Under the pieces are notes generated by a model. That model was not told the DNA's origin and ran no database searches. It was given only the letters and a program-made list of their open reading frames with translations. A stretch of DNA of 64,000 nucleotides from contig JAYPQA010000002.1 in the NCBI GenBank assembly GCA_038131695.1, forward strand, positions 79,429 through 143,428, given 5' to 3'. This document shows positions 53,653 through 63,152 of this stretch, piece after piece. Source of the stretch: JADHLK01 sp038131695. Its GTDB lineage: Bacteria > Pseudomonadota > Alphaproteobacteria > Puniceispirillales > Puniceispirillaceae. Numbering within the stretch: position 1 is the first letter of the stretch; each line of letters starts with the position of its first letter. Made by a program: the position numbers and the translations under genes.

Positions 53653-55323
53653 GTGGTCAATCAAATCGATTTTCAAACCAGCCCGGAGGCGTATCGCCAT
53701 TGGCAAATCAAAGTGGAAGGGCCGGTTGCCTTTCTGACCATGGATGTGGATGAAACGGCTGGCCTGTTTGATGGCTATGAGCTGAAGCTGAACTCCTATG
53801 ATCTGGGGGTGGATATAGAGCTGGCGGATGCGGTGCAGCGGCTGCGCTTTGAGCATCCGGGCGTGCGCGCGGTGGTGCTGCAATCGGGCAAGGACAAGGT
53901 TTTTTGTGCCGGGGCCAATATCCGTATGCTGGCCGGGGCCAGCCATGACCACAAGGTTAATTTCTGTAAATTCACCAATGAGACGCGCAACACTTTTGAG
54001 GCGGCCGGGGCTGAATCCGGCCAGCATTATATCGCAGCTGTGCGCGGGGCCTGTGCCGGGGGCGGCTATGAGCTGGCGCTGGCCTGTGATCACATCATGC
54101 TGACAGATGATGGCAGCTCTTCGGTCGCCCTGCCGGAAGTGCCGCTGCTGGCGGTTCTGCCCGGAACCGGCGGGCTGACCAGGGTTACAGACAAGCGCAA
54201 GGTGCGGCGCGATCTGGCGGATATTTTCTGCTCCCTCGAAGAAGGGGTGCGTGGCAAGAAGGCGCGTGACTGGCGGCTGGTTGATGAGGTGGTCGCCAAT
54301 TCCAACTTTGATCAGGCCGTCGCAGACCGGGCCGCCGCCTTTACACAGGACAGCCAGAGCCGCTATCCGGACAAGCCGCAGGCCGGTATCGCGCTGACCC
54401 CGCTGGCCCGTCAATTTGATGAGGCGGGGAATATCGCCTATTCCAGCCTGCGCGTGGAACTTGATCGCCAGGCCGGGACAGCCATCCTCACCCTGGCCGG
54501 ACCGGACAGCCCGCCGGCCGCGGATATGGAGGCTTTTGTAGCGGGCGGCGATGCGAACTGGATTTTGCGTCTGGCGCGTGAGCTGGATGATGCGCTGCTG
54601 CATTTGCGCCTCAATGAGACAGAAACCGGCATTGTTATTTTCCGCAGCACAGGCGATCCCGAAGCCGTGCTGGCGCATGAAAAACTGTTGCTGGACAATG
54701 CCGGTCACTGGCTGGCGAATGAGATTTTGCTCTATTGGAAGCGGCTGCTGAAGCGGGTGGATATGACGGCTCGCACGCTGGTTACCGAAATCGAGCATGG
54801 CAGCTGCTTTGCCGGAATTTTGGCTGAGCTGGTCTTTGCTGCGGATCGCAGCTTCATGATGGATGGCGAATTTGAAGATGATGACCGCCCGGAAGCCTGT
54901 CTGATGCTGAGCCCGGCCAATTTTGGCCTGCTGCCTATGGGCAATGATCTGACCCGCCTGCAAGCCCGCTTCTGGGGAGAGCCGGAAACGGTCAACCACG
55001 CCGAACAGGCTGTCGGCACTGTGCTGCTGGCCAGCGAGGCAGCTGAAATGGGGCTGATCACTTTTGCCTATGATGATTTGGATTGGGAAGATGAGATCCG
55101 TATCTTTATTGAAGAGCGGGCCAGCTTCTCTCCGGATGCGATGACCGGCATGGAAGCCAATTTGCGCTTTGCCGGGCCGGAAACCATGGAGACACGCATA
55201 TTTGGCAGGCTGACCGCCTGGCAAAACTGGATTTTCCAGCGGCCGAACGCGGCCGGGGAAGCCGGGGCCTTGCGCCGCTACGGGACTGGGGTGCGCGGTG
55301 AATTTGACCGCCGCCGTGTTTGA
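53653..55323 (+). CDS. boxC: 2,3-epoxybenzoyl-CoA dihydrolase (benzoyl-CoA-dihydrodiol lyase)
   Basis: A 556-residue crotonase-superfamily enzyme that opens the ring of 2,3-epoxybenzoyl-CoA with two waters, releasing formate and 3,4-dehydroadipyl-CoA semialdehyde. The GTG at 53653 has an ideal ribosome site (GGAGGT, six bases away) and gives the usual length; the upstream in-frame ATGs lack one. Oxyanion-hole segments are FCAGANIRML near residue 83 and RGACAGGGYELALACDH near 130. The C-terminal half is the BoxC-specific second crotonase-like domain. It precedes boxB by 32 bases. Confidence 0.96.
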   Translation: MVNQIDFQTSPEAYRHWQIKVEGPVAFLTMDVDETAGLFDGYELKLNSYDLGVDIELADAVQRLRFEHPGVRAVVLQSGKDKVFCAGANIRMLAGASHDHKVNFCKFTNETRNTFEAAGAESGQHYIAAVRGACAGGGYELALACDHIMLTDDGSSSVALPEVPLLAVLPGTGGLTRVTDKRKVRRDLADIFCSLEEGVRGKKARDWRLVDEVVANSNFDQAVADRAAAFTQDSQSRYPDKPQAGIALTPLARQFDEAGNIAYSSLRVELDRQAGTAILTLAGPDSPPAADMEAFVAGGDANWILRLARELDDALLHLRLNETETGIVIFRSTGDPEAVLAHEKLLLDNAGHWLANEILLYWKRLLKRVDMTARTLVTEIEHGSCFAGILAELVFAADRSFMMDGEFEDDDRPEACLMLSPANFGLLPMGNDLTRLQARFWGEPETVNHAEQAVGTVLLASEAAEMGLITFAYDDLDWEDEIRIFIEERASFSPDAMTGMEANLRFAGPETMETRIFGRLTAWQNWIFQRPNAAGEAGALRRYGTGVRGEFDRRRV

Positions 55324-55355
55324 ATATTGACAAAAAATATTGAAAGGACAGAGCG

Positions 55356-56804
55356 ATGCTCGATCAAATTGATGTAAGCTATGACACCCTTATCCCGAAT
55401 AATGTTGGCCTGTCAGGAGATCGGCGGGTGCTGAAAGCGCTGGAACGCTGGCATCCGGGCTATATTAAATGGTGGCATGATCTGGGGCCGGACGGATTTA
55501 CCGATACGCCTGTCTATCTGCGCACGGCAGTCAGTGTGGACCCCAAGGGTTGGGCCAAGTTCGACTATGTGAAAATGCCGGATTACCGCTGGGGTATTTT
55601 GCTGGCCCCGCAAGTGGAAGGCCGCACCATCCCGTTTGGCACACATCTGGGTGAACCTGTCTGGCAAGAGGTGCCGGGGGAATATCGCTCGCTGCTGCGC
55701 CGCCTGATCGTGATTCAGGGTGATACAGAGCCTGCATCCGTTGAACAGCAGCGCTTTTTGGGCAAGACCGCCCCGTCCTTGTATGATATGCGCAATTTGT
55801 TTCAGGTGAATGTGGAAGAAGGCCGCCATCTCTGGGCGATGGTCTATCTGCTGCAGAAATATTTCGGCGCCGACGGGCGTGAGGAGGCGGTTGGCCTGCT
55901 GGAGCGCAGCTCCGGTTCAGAGGAAGCCCCGCGGATGCTGGGCGCGTTTAATGAGGAAACGCCCGATTGGCTGTCCTTTTTCATGTTCACCTATTTCACC
56001 GACCGTGATGGCAAGATGCAGCTGGAATCGCTGGCCCAGTCCGGCTTTGATCCGCTCTCCAGAACTTGCCGCTTCATGCTGACTGAAGAGGCCCACCATA
56101 TGTTTGTTGGTGAGACCGGCGTGGGCCGCACGATTGAGCGCACCTGCCAGGCGATGGTTGAGGCGGGTATCGATGATCCCCATGATATTGAAAACGTACG
56201 GGCGCTGGGCGTGATCGACCTGCCAACGATTCAGAAAAAGCTGAACCTGCATTACTCGCTGTCGCTGGATTTGTTTGGCCAGGAGGTCTCTACCAATGCG
56301 GCCAATGCGTTTAATGCCGGCATCAAGGGCCGCTATATGGAAACCCGCATTGACGATGACCACCAGCTGCATAATGACAGCTATGCGGTCTTGCAGATGG
56401 AAGATGGCCAGATTGTAGAAAAGGCCGTGCCGGCCCTGTCTGCTATCAATATGCGGCTGCGCGATGATTACAGCCGTGATGCCGCAGGCGGCGTGTCGCG
56501 CTGGAACCGGGCGATTGCCAAGGCCGGCGTGTCGTTTGAGCTGAAATTGCCGCATGTTGGTTTTCACCGCCAGATTGGCCTGTTTGCCGGCCAGCCGATT
56601 ACCCCGGACGGGCTGATCATCCCAGCTGAGCAGTGGCAGGCCCAGAAGCATGATTGGCTGCCGGATTCAGATGACGGGGCCTTTATCCAGTCCTTGATGA
56701 AACCCTGCACCGAGCCCGGCCAGTATGCCGGCTGGATCGCCCCGCCGAAGGTTGGCATTGATAACAAGCCGGGTGATTTTGAATATGTGCAGCTCCATGT
56801 CTAG
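55356..56804 (+). CDS. boxB: Benzoyl-CoA 2,3-epoxidase, oxygenase component
   Basis: A 482-residue di-iron monooxygenase that inserts one oxygen atom to form 2,3-epoxybenzoyl-CoA. The six ligands line up with the BoxB pattern: E125, E155 and H158 (in VEEGRHLW), D216 (in YFTDRDG), and E245 with H248 (in EEAHHMF). All are present, so the enzyme should be active. A ribosome site (AAAGGACAG) precedes ATG 55356. It takes electrons from BoxA, encoded downstream. Its presence shows an aerobic CoA-dependent route instead of catechol formation. Confidence 0.97.
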   Translation: MLDQIDVSYDTLIPNNVGLSGDRRVLKALERWHPGYIKWWHDLGPDGFTDTPVYLRTAVSVDPKGWAKFDYVKMPDYRWGILLAPQVEGRTIPFGTHLGEPVWQEVPGEYRSLLRRLIVIQGDTEPASVEQQRFLGKTAPSLYDMRNLFQVNVEEGRHLWAMVYLLQKYFGADGREEAVGLLERSSGSEEAPRMLGAFNEETPDWLSFFMFTYFTDRDGKMQLESLAQSGFDPLSRTCRFMLTEEAHHMFVGETGVGRTIERTCQAMVEAGIDDPHDIENVRALGVIDLPTIQKKLNLHYSLSLDLFGQEVSTNAANAFNAGIKGRYMETRIDDDHQLHNDSYAVLQMEDGQIVEKAVPALSAINMRLRDDYSRDAAGGVSRWNRAIAKAGVSFELKLPHVGFHRQIGLFAGQPITPDGLIIPAEQWQAQKHDWLPDSDDGAFIQSLMKPCTEPGQYAGWIAPPKVGIDNKPGDFEYVQLHV

Positions 56805-56857
56805 GCTGGCCTGTTCGGTAACTGGTTCTTTTAACTGTTGAGCAGAGACGCAAGGCC

Positions 56858-58057
56858 ATGAATGCACCTGTCAAGCAGCATCTGATTGATCCGGAAATTT
56901 GTATCCGATGTTATACCTGTGAGATGACCTGTCCGGTCGGGGCGATAGAACATGATGACAACAATGTCGTCGTAGATGCTGAGAAATGCAATTTCTGCAT
57001 GGATTGTATCGCCCCCTGCCCGACCGGTTCGATAGATGAATGGCGCGTGGTGAGCACGCCCTATTCGCTGGAAGATCAGTATAGCTGGATGGATTTGCCG
57101 GAGCAGGAAAGCTTCGACGAGGCCAGTGGAGACGCACCGGAAACCAGTCTGGAGGCCCTGGATGACAGTGTCGCCCAGCTGCTGGCCGAGGCGCATCAGG
57201 GGGCGGGCGGCAAGTCAAAGGCCCCGGCCTCAGCCGCCAAGCCGTCGGTCAATCTGTTCAATCTGGGCAAGCCGGCCACAGCACGCCTGCAAGGCAATTT
57301 CCGCCTGACCGCAGAGGGGGCCAGTTCCGATATCCGGCATATTATTCTGGATATGGGAGATCAACGCCTGCCGGTTCTTGAAGGCCAGTCGGTCGGTATC
57401 CTGCCGCCCGGCACCGATACCGCCGGCAAGCCGCATCTGCCGCGCCTCTATTCCATCTCCAGCCCGCGCGATGGTGAAAAGCAGAACAGCAATAATTTTG
57501 CTCTGACCGTCAAGCGGGAGCCGGAGGGATTATGCTCCAACTATCTGTGTGATCTGGAAATCGGCAGTGAGGTGCAGCTTACCGGCCCGTTCGGGGCCAC
57601 TTTTCTGATGCCGGAAGACCCGGCGGAAAAGCTGTTGATGATTTGCACCGGCACCGGGGCCGCCCCGTTTCGCGGCTTTACCATGCGCCGCCAGCGCACG
57701 CAGCCTGAACGCACCGGCCAGATGGCCCTGTTTTTCGGGGCGCGCAGCCCGGATGAGCTGCCCTATTTCGGGCCGCTCGGCAAAATCAGCGAAGAGTTTA
57801 TGACCAAATTCTATGCCTTCAGCCGTCTGGCAGACCAGCCCAAGGCCTGGGTTCAGGATCGGATGCGCGCCGAGCGTGAATTCCTGACCGGCTGGCTGGC
57901 AGACCCGCAGCTCAATATTTATATTTGCGGGCTGAAAGAGATGGAAGACGGGGTGAATGAAGCCTTTTCAGATATTGCCGCGCAGGCTGGCATGAATTGG
58001 CCTGAATTGCGCGACCGCTTGCGTGATGAGGGCCGCTATCATGTCGAGACCTATTAG
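56858..58057 (+). CDS. boxA: Benzoyl-CoA epoxidase reductase component
   Basis: A 399-residue NADPH-dependent reductase for BoxB. The N-terminus has two ferredoxin-type 4Fe-4S motifs: C15, C18, C21 and C25 (CIRCYTCEMTC) and C44, C47, C50 and C54 (CNFCMDCIAPC). A Ser/Ala-rich linker leads to the FAD-binding domain (RLYSISSPRDG) and the NADP-binding domain (MICTGTGAAPFRGF). The C-terminus YHVETY is typical of ferredoxin-NADP reductases. Ligands and domains are intact. Confidence 0.96.
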   Translation: MNAPVKQHLIDPEICIRCYTCEMTCPVGAIEHDDNNVVVDAEKCNFCMDCIAPCPTGSIDEWRVVSTPYSLEDQYSWMDLPEQESFDEASGDAPETSLEALDDSVAQLLAEAHQGAGGKSKAPASAAKPSVNLFNLGKPATARLQGNFRLTAEGASSDIRHIILDMGDQRLPVLEGQSVGILPPGTDTAGKPHLPRLYSISSPRDGEKQNSNNFALTVKREPEGLCSNYLCDLEIGSEVQLTGPFGATFLMPEDPAEKLLMICTGTGAAPFRGFTMRRQRTQPERTGQMALFFGARSPDELPYFGPLGKISEEFMTKFYAFSRLADQPKAWVQDRMRAEREFLTGWLADPQLNIYICGLKEMEDGVNEAFSDIAAQAGMNWPELRDRLRDEGRYHVETY

Positions 58058-58083
58058 GCTCTGGAAAGGCAGGGAGACAGGAC

Positions 58084-58968
58084 ATGGATGATCAGCAGTG
58101 GGACAGACCGGAAGCATCAGCCGATTTGATGGCACGTCTGGGCAACAAGACGCGGGCGGCCCGCCAGGCCCGCCAGCTCTCCCGCCGGGCCCTGTCTGAA
58201 TTATCCGGTGTCTCGCAGCGCTATCTGGCGCAGCTGGAAGCGGGCACCGGAAATATGTCCATTGCCTTGCTGGACAAGGTGGCAACGGCGCTGGGCTGTG
58301 ATCTGGCCTGGCTGGTCAGCAAACAGGAAAGCCCGCAATGGGCAGAAGATTCGCTGGAGATGCGCTATCACCGGCTGCCTGCTGAACTGCGCGGCCAGAT
58401 TGACCAGATACTGGAACAGGGAAACCTGCCGATGGGCCGGGCCCGCCGCATTGCGCTTATCGGGCTGCGCGGAGCCGGCAAATCAACCCTTGGCCGCATT
58501 ATCGCTGCCCAGTCCGGCGTTGAATTTGTGGAAATCAATGATCTGATTCGCCAGAAGGCCGGTATGTCCCTGTCCGAATTGATGGAGCTTTACGGACCAG
58601 AGGAATATCGCAAGATGGAATTTCAGCTGTTGCAGGGCATCTGCGCTGAAAAGAGCGAGGTTATTCTGGCCCTGTCCGGCGGCATTGTTGAGGATAGCAA
58701 AAGCCTGCAGCTGCTCAATGAAGCCTGTTATACGGTGTGGCTGAAGGCGGCCCCGGAAGATTATATGGCGCGCGTGCGGGCCCAGGGTGATGACCGGCCC
58801 ATGTCTGGCCATCCCGAAGCGATGCAGATTTTGCGCGGCCTGCTGGAAAAGCGGTCAGCCGCCTATGGAACGGCAGATTTCCAGATCGAGACCAGCGGCA
58901 AGAATGTCGGTGAGAGCAGCCGCGAATTGCTCGCCCTTATCCAGCCGCTGCTGAACGCCTCCTCTTGA
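58084..58968 (+). CDS. boxR: BoxR/BzdR-type transcriptional regulator
   Basis: A 294-residue regulator with an XRE helix-turn-helix at about residues 20-75 (LSELSGVSQRYLAQLEAGTG) joined to a shikimate-kinase-like domain whose P-loop is GLRGAGKSTLG near residue 126. In Azoarcus and Thauera homologues, benzoyl-CoA binds the kinase-like domain and releases repression of box and bzd promoters. The gene is 26 bases after boxA, so its expression probably follows the pathway genes. The shared TGCA-type motifs are its likely targets. Confidence 0.95.
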   Translation: MDDQQWDRPEASADLMARLGNKTRAARQARQLSRRALSELSGVSQRYLAQLEAGTGNMSIALLDKVATALGCDLAWLVSKQESPQWAEDSLEMRYHRLPAELRGQIDQILEQGNLPMGRARRIALIGLRGAGKSTLGRIIAAQSGVEFVEINDLIRQKAGMSLSELMELYGPEEYRKMEFQLLQGICAEKSEVILALSGGIVEDSKSLQLLNEACYTVWLKAAPEDYMARVRAQGDDRPMSGHPEAMQILRGLLEKRSAAYGTADFQIETSGKNVGESSRELLALIQPLLNASS

Positions 58969-58989
58969 AAAAAACCTGCCTTATTGCCG

Positions 58990-59794
58990 CTAGCGAAAGG
59001 CAGCTGGCCGTTTTTCCAGAAAAGCCAGCACCCCTTCTGCATAGTCCGGATGCGCCCCGGCGCGCCCCTGCCCTGCGGCTTCCGCTTTAAGATAGCTGGC
59101 AAAATCAAGCTGGCCCGCCTGGCGGCAGAGCTGTTTTATCTCAGCCAGCGCCTGTTGCGGCCCGCGGCCAGCTGTGCGGCCAGCTCAGCAGCTGCCTCTT
59201 GCGCGCTTCCCTCACAAATCTGGCTGACCAGACCGGCCGCCTGGGCTTCCTCAGCACTGAGGCTGCCGCCGGTCATCAATAGCTGGGCTGTGCGCGCGCG
59301 GCCCAGCTGGCGGACCAATTGCCAGCCAAGACCGGCATCCACCGCCAGCCCCAGCCTGGCAAAAGCCAGATAGAAACGCGCCTGATTGCTGGCCAGAACC
59401 AGATCACAATGCAGGGCCAGCCCGGCCCCGGCTCCGGCTGCTATGCCGTCCACAGCCGCGATGACCGGCTTGCCGGTTGCGGCGATGCGGGACAAAAGCG
59501 GATGGTAGAGCTGTTTTTGCACAGCCTCCAAATCCGGCATCTTGTCAGCTGGCGCGGGTCCCGCTCGGACAAATCCTGCCCGGCACAAAAATGGCCGCCC
59601 GCGCCCGCCAGTATCACCACCCGCACCCGCTCATCAGCCAGCAAATTTTGCAAAGCCGCATCCAGTTCAGCCAGCAGCGCGGCTGACAGGGCGTTGCGCT
59701 GGGCCGGCCGGTTCAGCACCAGCCAGGCCACTGCCTGTTCCTGCTTGATGTTTATCAGGCTTTTTTCGGTTTCATCAGCCATGTTTTTTGTCAT
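58990..59794 (-). CDS. paaG: PaaG-like enoyl-CoA hydratase/isomerase, two frameshifts
   Basis: A crotonase-fold protein of about 267 residues when rebuilt. Motifs: AWLVLNRPAQRNALS, HFCAGQDLSERDP (oxyanion), then in a second frame LYHPLLSRIAATGKPVIAAV and AGAGAGLALHCDLVLAS, and in a third DFASYLKAEAAGQGR and VLAFLEKRPAAFR. Breaks fall near 59555 and 59157. The segments match PaaG (1,2-epoxyphenylacetyl-CoA isomerase), which also shifts enoyl-CoA double bonds. In a box pathway it could convert 3,4- to 2,3-dehydroadipyl-CoA. Convergent with boxR, divergent from the next gene; ATG 59782 is an alternative start. Confidence 0.83.
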
Positions 59795-59862
59795 TTTTTG
59801 CTTCTTTTTATCCCGCGTTCCAGTCTAAAATCAGCGCGAGCAAAAAGCAAAGGGCAAAGCGT

Positions 59863-61933
59863 ATGGCCGTTAATTTTGAAATTTCAGGCAAAGCCGCAAT
59901 CCTGCGGATAAACCGGCCTCCGGTAAATGCCATCGCTGCCGAATTGCGCCAGCAATTACAGGCACATTGCGCGCGGCCCTGTTGATCCCGAAATAGAGCG
60001 GATTATCTGACCGGCTCAGAAAAGATTTTTGCCGCCGGGGCAGATGCTGCCGAGTTTGACGCGCCGCCAATAGAACCGCATCTGCCGGATTTGGTTGCGG
60101 AAATTGAACAGAGCAGCAAGCCGGTGATTGCCGCCATTTACGGGGCTGCGCTGGGGGGCGGGCTGGAGCTGGCCCTTGCCTGTCGCTGGCGCATAGCGGC
60201 CCCAAATGCCCGGCTTGGCCTGCCAGAGGTCATTTTGGGCGTGGTGCCGGGGGCCGGGGCGACCCAGCGCCTGCCGCGCCTGATCGGGATTGGCCCGGCC
60301 CTCCAGATGGTGACCAGCGGCAAGCCGCTGGCCCCGCAAAAAGCCCTCTCGCTCGGTCTGATAGATGCGATTAAGGCGGACCCGCTGGCCGCCGCGCTGG
60401 CTCAGGATTTGGCCCCGCTGCTGGCGAGGCCGCTGCTGGCTGATGCACCCAACCCGCCAGCTGACAAGCAGGCTGGCATTGAGGCCCGCCAAGCGGCCGC
60501 CCGTAAAATGCGCGGGCAAGACGCCCCGCAACGCGCCGCCGATTTGATTGAACAGACTGCCACTACCAGCTTTGCCGAGGGGATAAAGGCAGAGAGAGAC
60601 GCTTTCTTGTCGTTGCGGCAATCTCCGCAATGCCGGGCCCTGCGGCATATTTTCTTTGCCGAGCGGGCCGCCAGAACGCCGGGCTGGCTGAAAAAGGCAA
60701 CCCAGCCTGCCAGCTTGCAAAAAGCAGCTGTCATTGGCGGCGGCACTATGGGGGCGGCGATTGCCTGGGCGCTGGATCAGGCCGGGGTGCCGGTCTGTGT
60801 GGTGGAAATGGATGACAGCGCTGCTGAACGGGCCAGCGGCAATCTGGCCAGGCTGGCCGCCGCCGGGCTGAAGCGCGGCTTGCTGAGCCAGCAAGACCAT
60901 GATGCCGCGCTGGATCGGATTCGGGTGCAGGCCAGCTTTGAGCAGCTGGCAGACATCGATATTGTCATTGAGGCGGTGTTTGAGGATATGGCCGTCAAAA
61001 AAGAGCTATTTGCGAAGCTGGAGAGTGCCGCCCCTTCAGCGGTGCTGGCCTCCAACACCTCTTATCTTGATATTGATGAGATGGCTGGCGTGCTGGCTGA
61101 CCCGTCCGGGCTGCTGGGGCTACATTTTTTCAGCCCCGCCCATATTATGAAATTGCTGGAGGTGGTGCGGGCCAGACAGACCAGCGACAGCGCCTTGCGC
61201 GCCGGTTTTGATCTGGCTGAAAAGCTGCGGAAAATACCAGTTATTACAGGTGTTTGTGATGGATTTATTGGAAACCGGATCAATTTCAGGATGCGGGAAT
61301 CAGCAGATATTCTGCTGCTCTCTGGCAGTATCCCGACCGAGATAGATGAGGCGATGCGCGATTTCGGCTATGCAATGGGCCCTTATGAGACGCAGGATAT
61401 GTCGGGCCTTGATATCAGCTGGGCCACCCGCAAGCGCAAGGCGGCCACCCGCGATCCGAACCGCCCCTATGTCCAGATAGCTGACCGGATGTGTGAATCA
61501 GGCCGGCTGGGGCGCAAGACCGGCACGGGCTGGTATCGCTATGATATGGGCGGGCAGATGGAAGATCCGATGGTGGAGGATTTGATTCTGGAAGAAAGCC
61601 GCCTTGCCGGGGTAGAGCGGCGGAACATTCCAGCGGCCGAGATTCAAGAAACCCTGCTGCTAGCCATGATCAATGAGGCGGCCCATATTTTGGGCGAGGG
61701 AATGGCCGCCAGCGGGGCGGATATTGATCTGGTGATGGTGCATGGCTTTGGCTTTCCCGCGCTGGCGGGGCGGGCTGGCCTGGCACGCGGATCAGATGGG
61801 GATAAAGACTGTGCTGGCTAAGCTGGAAAAGCTGGCCGCAGACGAGCCTGCCCTATGGGAGATCGCGCCCTTGATAAAGGAGCTGGCCGCCAGCGGGGGG
61901 TCTTTTGCCAGCTGGGCCAAAACCCGGTCATGA
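59863..61933 (+). CDS. FadB-like enoyl-CoA hydratase/3-hydroxyacyl-CoA dehydrogenase, frameshifted
   Basis: A two-domain beta-oxidation enzyme of about 690 residues when rebuilt. The N-terminal crotonase domain has GSEKIFAAGADAAEF and GAALGGGLELALACRWR. The dehydrogenase domain begins VIGGGTMGAAIAWALDQAG and contains SNTSYLDIDEMA, LHFFSPAHIMKLLEVV and GFIGNRIN. The first 40 codons need two compensating indels around 59985-60035, where an in-frame TGA and TAG appear. Near 61757 an extra C hides the FadB-type GFPRWRGG motif; removal gives a stop at 61931-61933. It probably carries adipyl-CoA-type intermediates to beta-ketoadipyl-CoA. Confidence 0.88.
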
Positions 61934-63089
61934 GACAGCATCCGGCCAGCGCGAACTATGATATTCTGGGGGCTGGGCCAGCTGGATTGTGCCTGGCGAT
62001 TCAGCTGCGGCGGGCCTTTCCAAAAGCGCGCTTGCGGGTGTTTGAGCAGAACAGCCCCGATGCCACCTTTGGGTTCGGGGTGGTCTTTTCCGACGGGGCC
62101 CTTGATTTTCTGGGCCGCGATGATCCTGACTTGCTGGGGCTGATCACGCCGGAAATGGTGCGCTGGCAGGATATGATGCTGGATCATCCGGCGCGCCAGC
62201 TGGTGATTGACGGGATAGGCTTTGCCGCTATAGGCCGGCTGCGGCTGCTGGAATTGCTGCAAGAGCGCGCACGCCAGCTCGATATAGAGATTTTCTATCA
62301 TCAGCGTCTGGATAATCTGGATCAGCTGGATGGCGATTTGCTGATTGGGGCAGATGGCATCCATTCGCTGGTGCGGCTCTCTGACCCGGCCGGTTTTGAC
62401 AGCCAGACTGGCCAGTTTGACAACCGTTTTGCCTGGTTCAGGGCGGCGATGGGCTTTGACCAGCTGACCCAGACCTTTCGCCAGATTCAGCGCGGCGGAC
62501 AGCGTCTCAGCCTGAATGCCCATCATTACCAATATGCTGAAAGCGGCGGGGCGGCCCGCTCCACCTTTATCGTGGAAACAGACGCGGCTAGCTTTGCCGC
62601 CCTCGGGCTGGAGGAGATGGATGAGGCCGCCTCAGCCCGCCTCTGTGCCGAAATTTTTGCCGAAACGCTGGAAGGCCGCCCGCTTCTGACCAATAAATCA
62701 AATTGGCGGCGTTTTCCACGCCTCTGGTGCAATAAATGGGTGAATGGCAACAAGGTTTTGATAGGTGATGCCGCCCATGCCGCGCATTTTTCCGTAGGCT
62801 CCGGCACAAGGCTGGCTTTTGAAGATGCCATTGCGCTGGCCAAATCGCTGCAAGGGCGGACAGCCTGGCAGACGGCCTGGAGCATTTCCAGAAGACCCGC
62901 CCGCCGGTTGCTGCGAAAATTGTTGCTGCAGCAGACAGGTCTGCCAGCTGGTATGACCGGTTTGACCAGCATCTGGGCCTGCCTCCCCTCGCCTTTGCCG
63001 AAGCCTATATTACCCGCTCCGGACGCGTGGACCGGCAAAGGCTGGCGGCAATCTCGCCAAAATTTGCAGCCCAAATTGAAATGCTTTAA
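61930..63089 (+). CDS. Salicylyl-CoA 5-hydroxylase-type FAD monooxygenase, C-terminus frameshifted
   Basis: A flavoprotein of about 386 residues. The Rossmann motif is ILGAGPAGLCLAIQL; the hallmark DATFGFGVVFSDGALDFL is shared by salicylyl-CoA 5-hydroxylases and the monooxygenase half of 2-aminobenzoyl-CoA monooxygenase/reductase. The second FAD motif is VLIGDAAHAAHFSVGSG. A G3 run at 62854-62856 lacks one G; adding it restores LEHFQKTRPPVA, a family-like C-terminus and a stop at 63087-63089. ATG 61930 overlaps the upstream stop (ATGA). Next to a gentisate dioxygenase, salicylyl-CoA to gentisyl-CoA is the best guess. Confidence 0.87.
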
Positions 63090-63152
63090 GACAGGACAGC
63101 CTGACGCTTTTTGAAATTTTTTAGAACGCAGGAACATAGAAGGACACATCCC

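Noticed and set aside
53587..55224. 545-codon open frame on the reverse strand
   Set aside because: It lies wholly opposite boxC and has no ribosome site or family features; it is a shadow of GC-rich codon use.
58084..58968. Shikimate kinase (aroK)
   Set aside because: The kinase-like domain is fused to an XRE helix-turn-helix and sits after boxA, the layout of BoxR/BzdR regulators.
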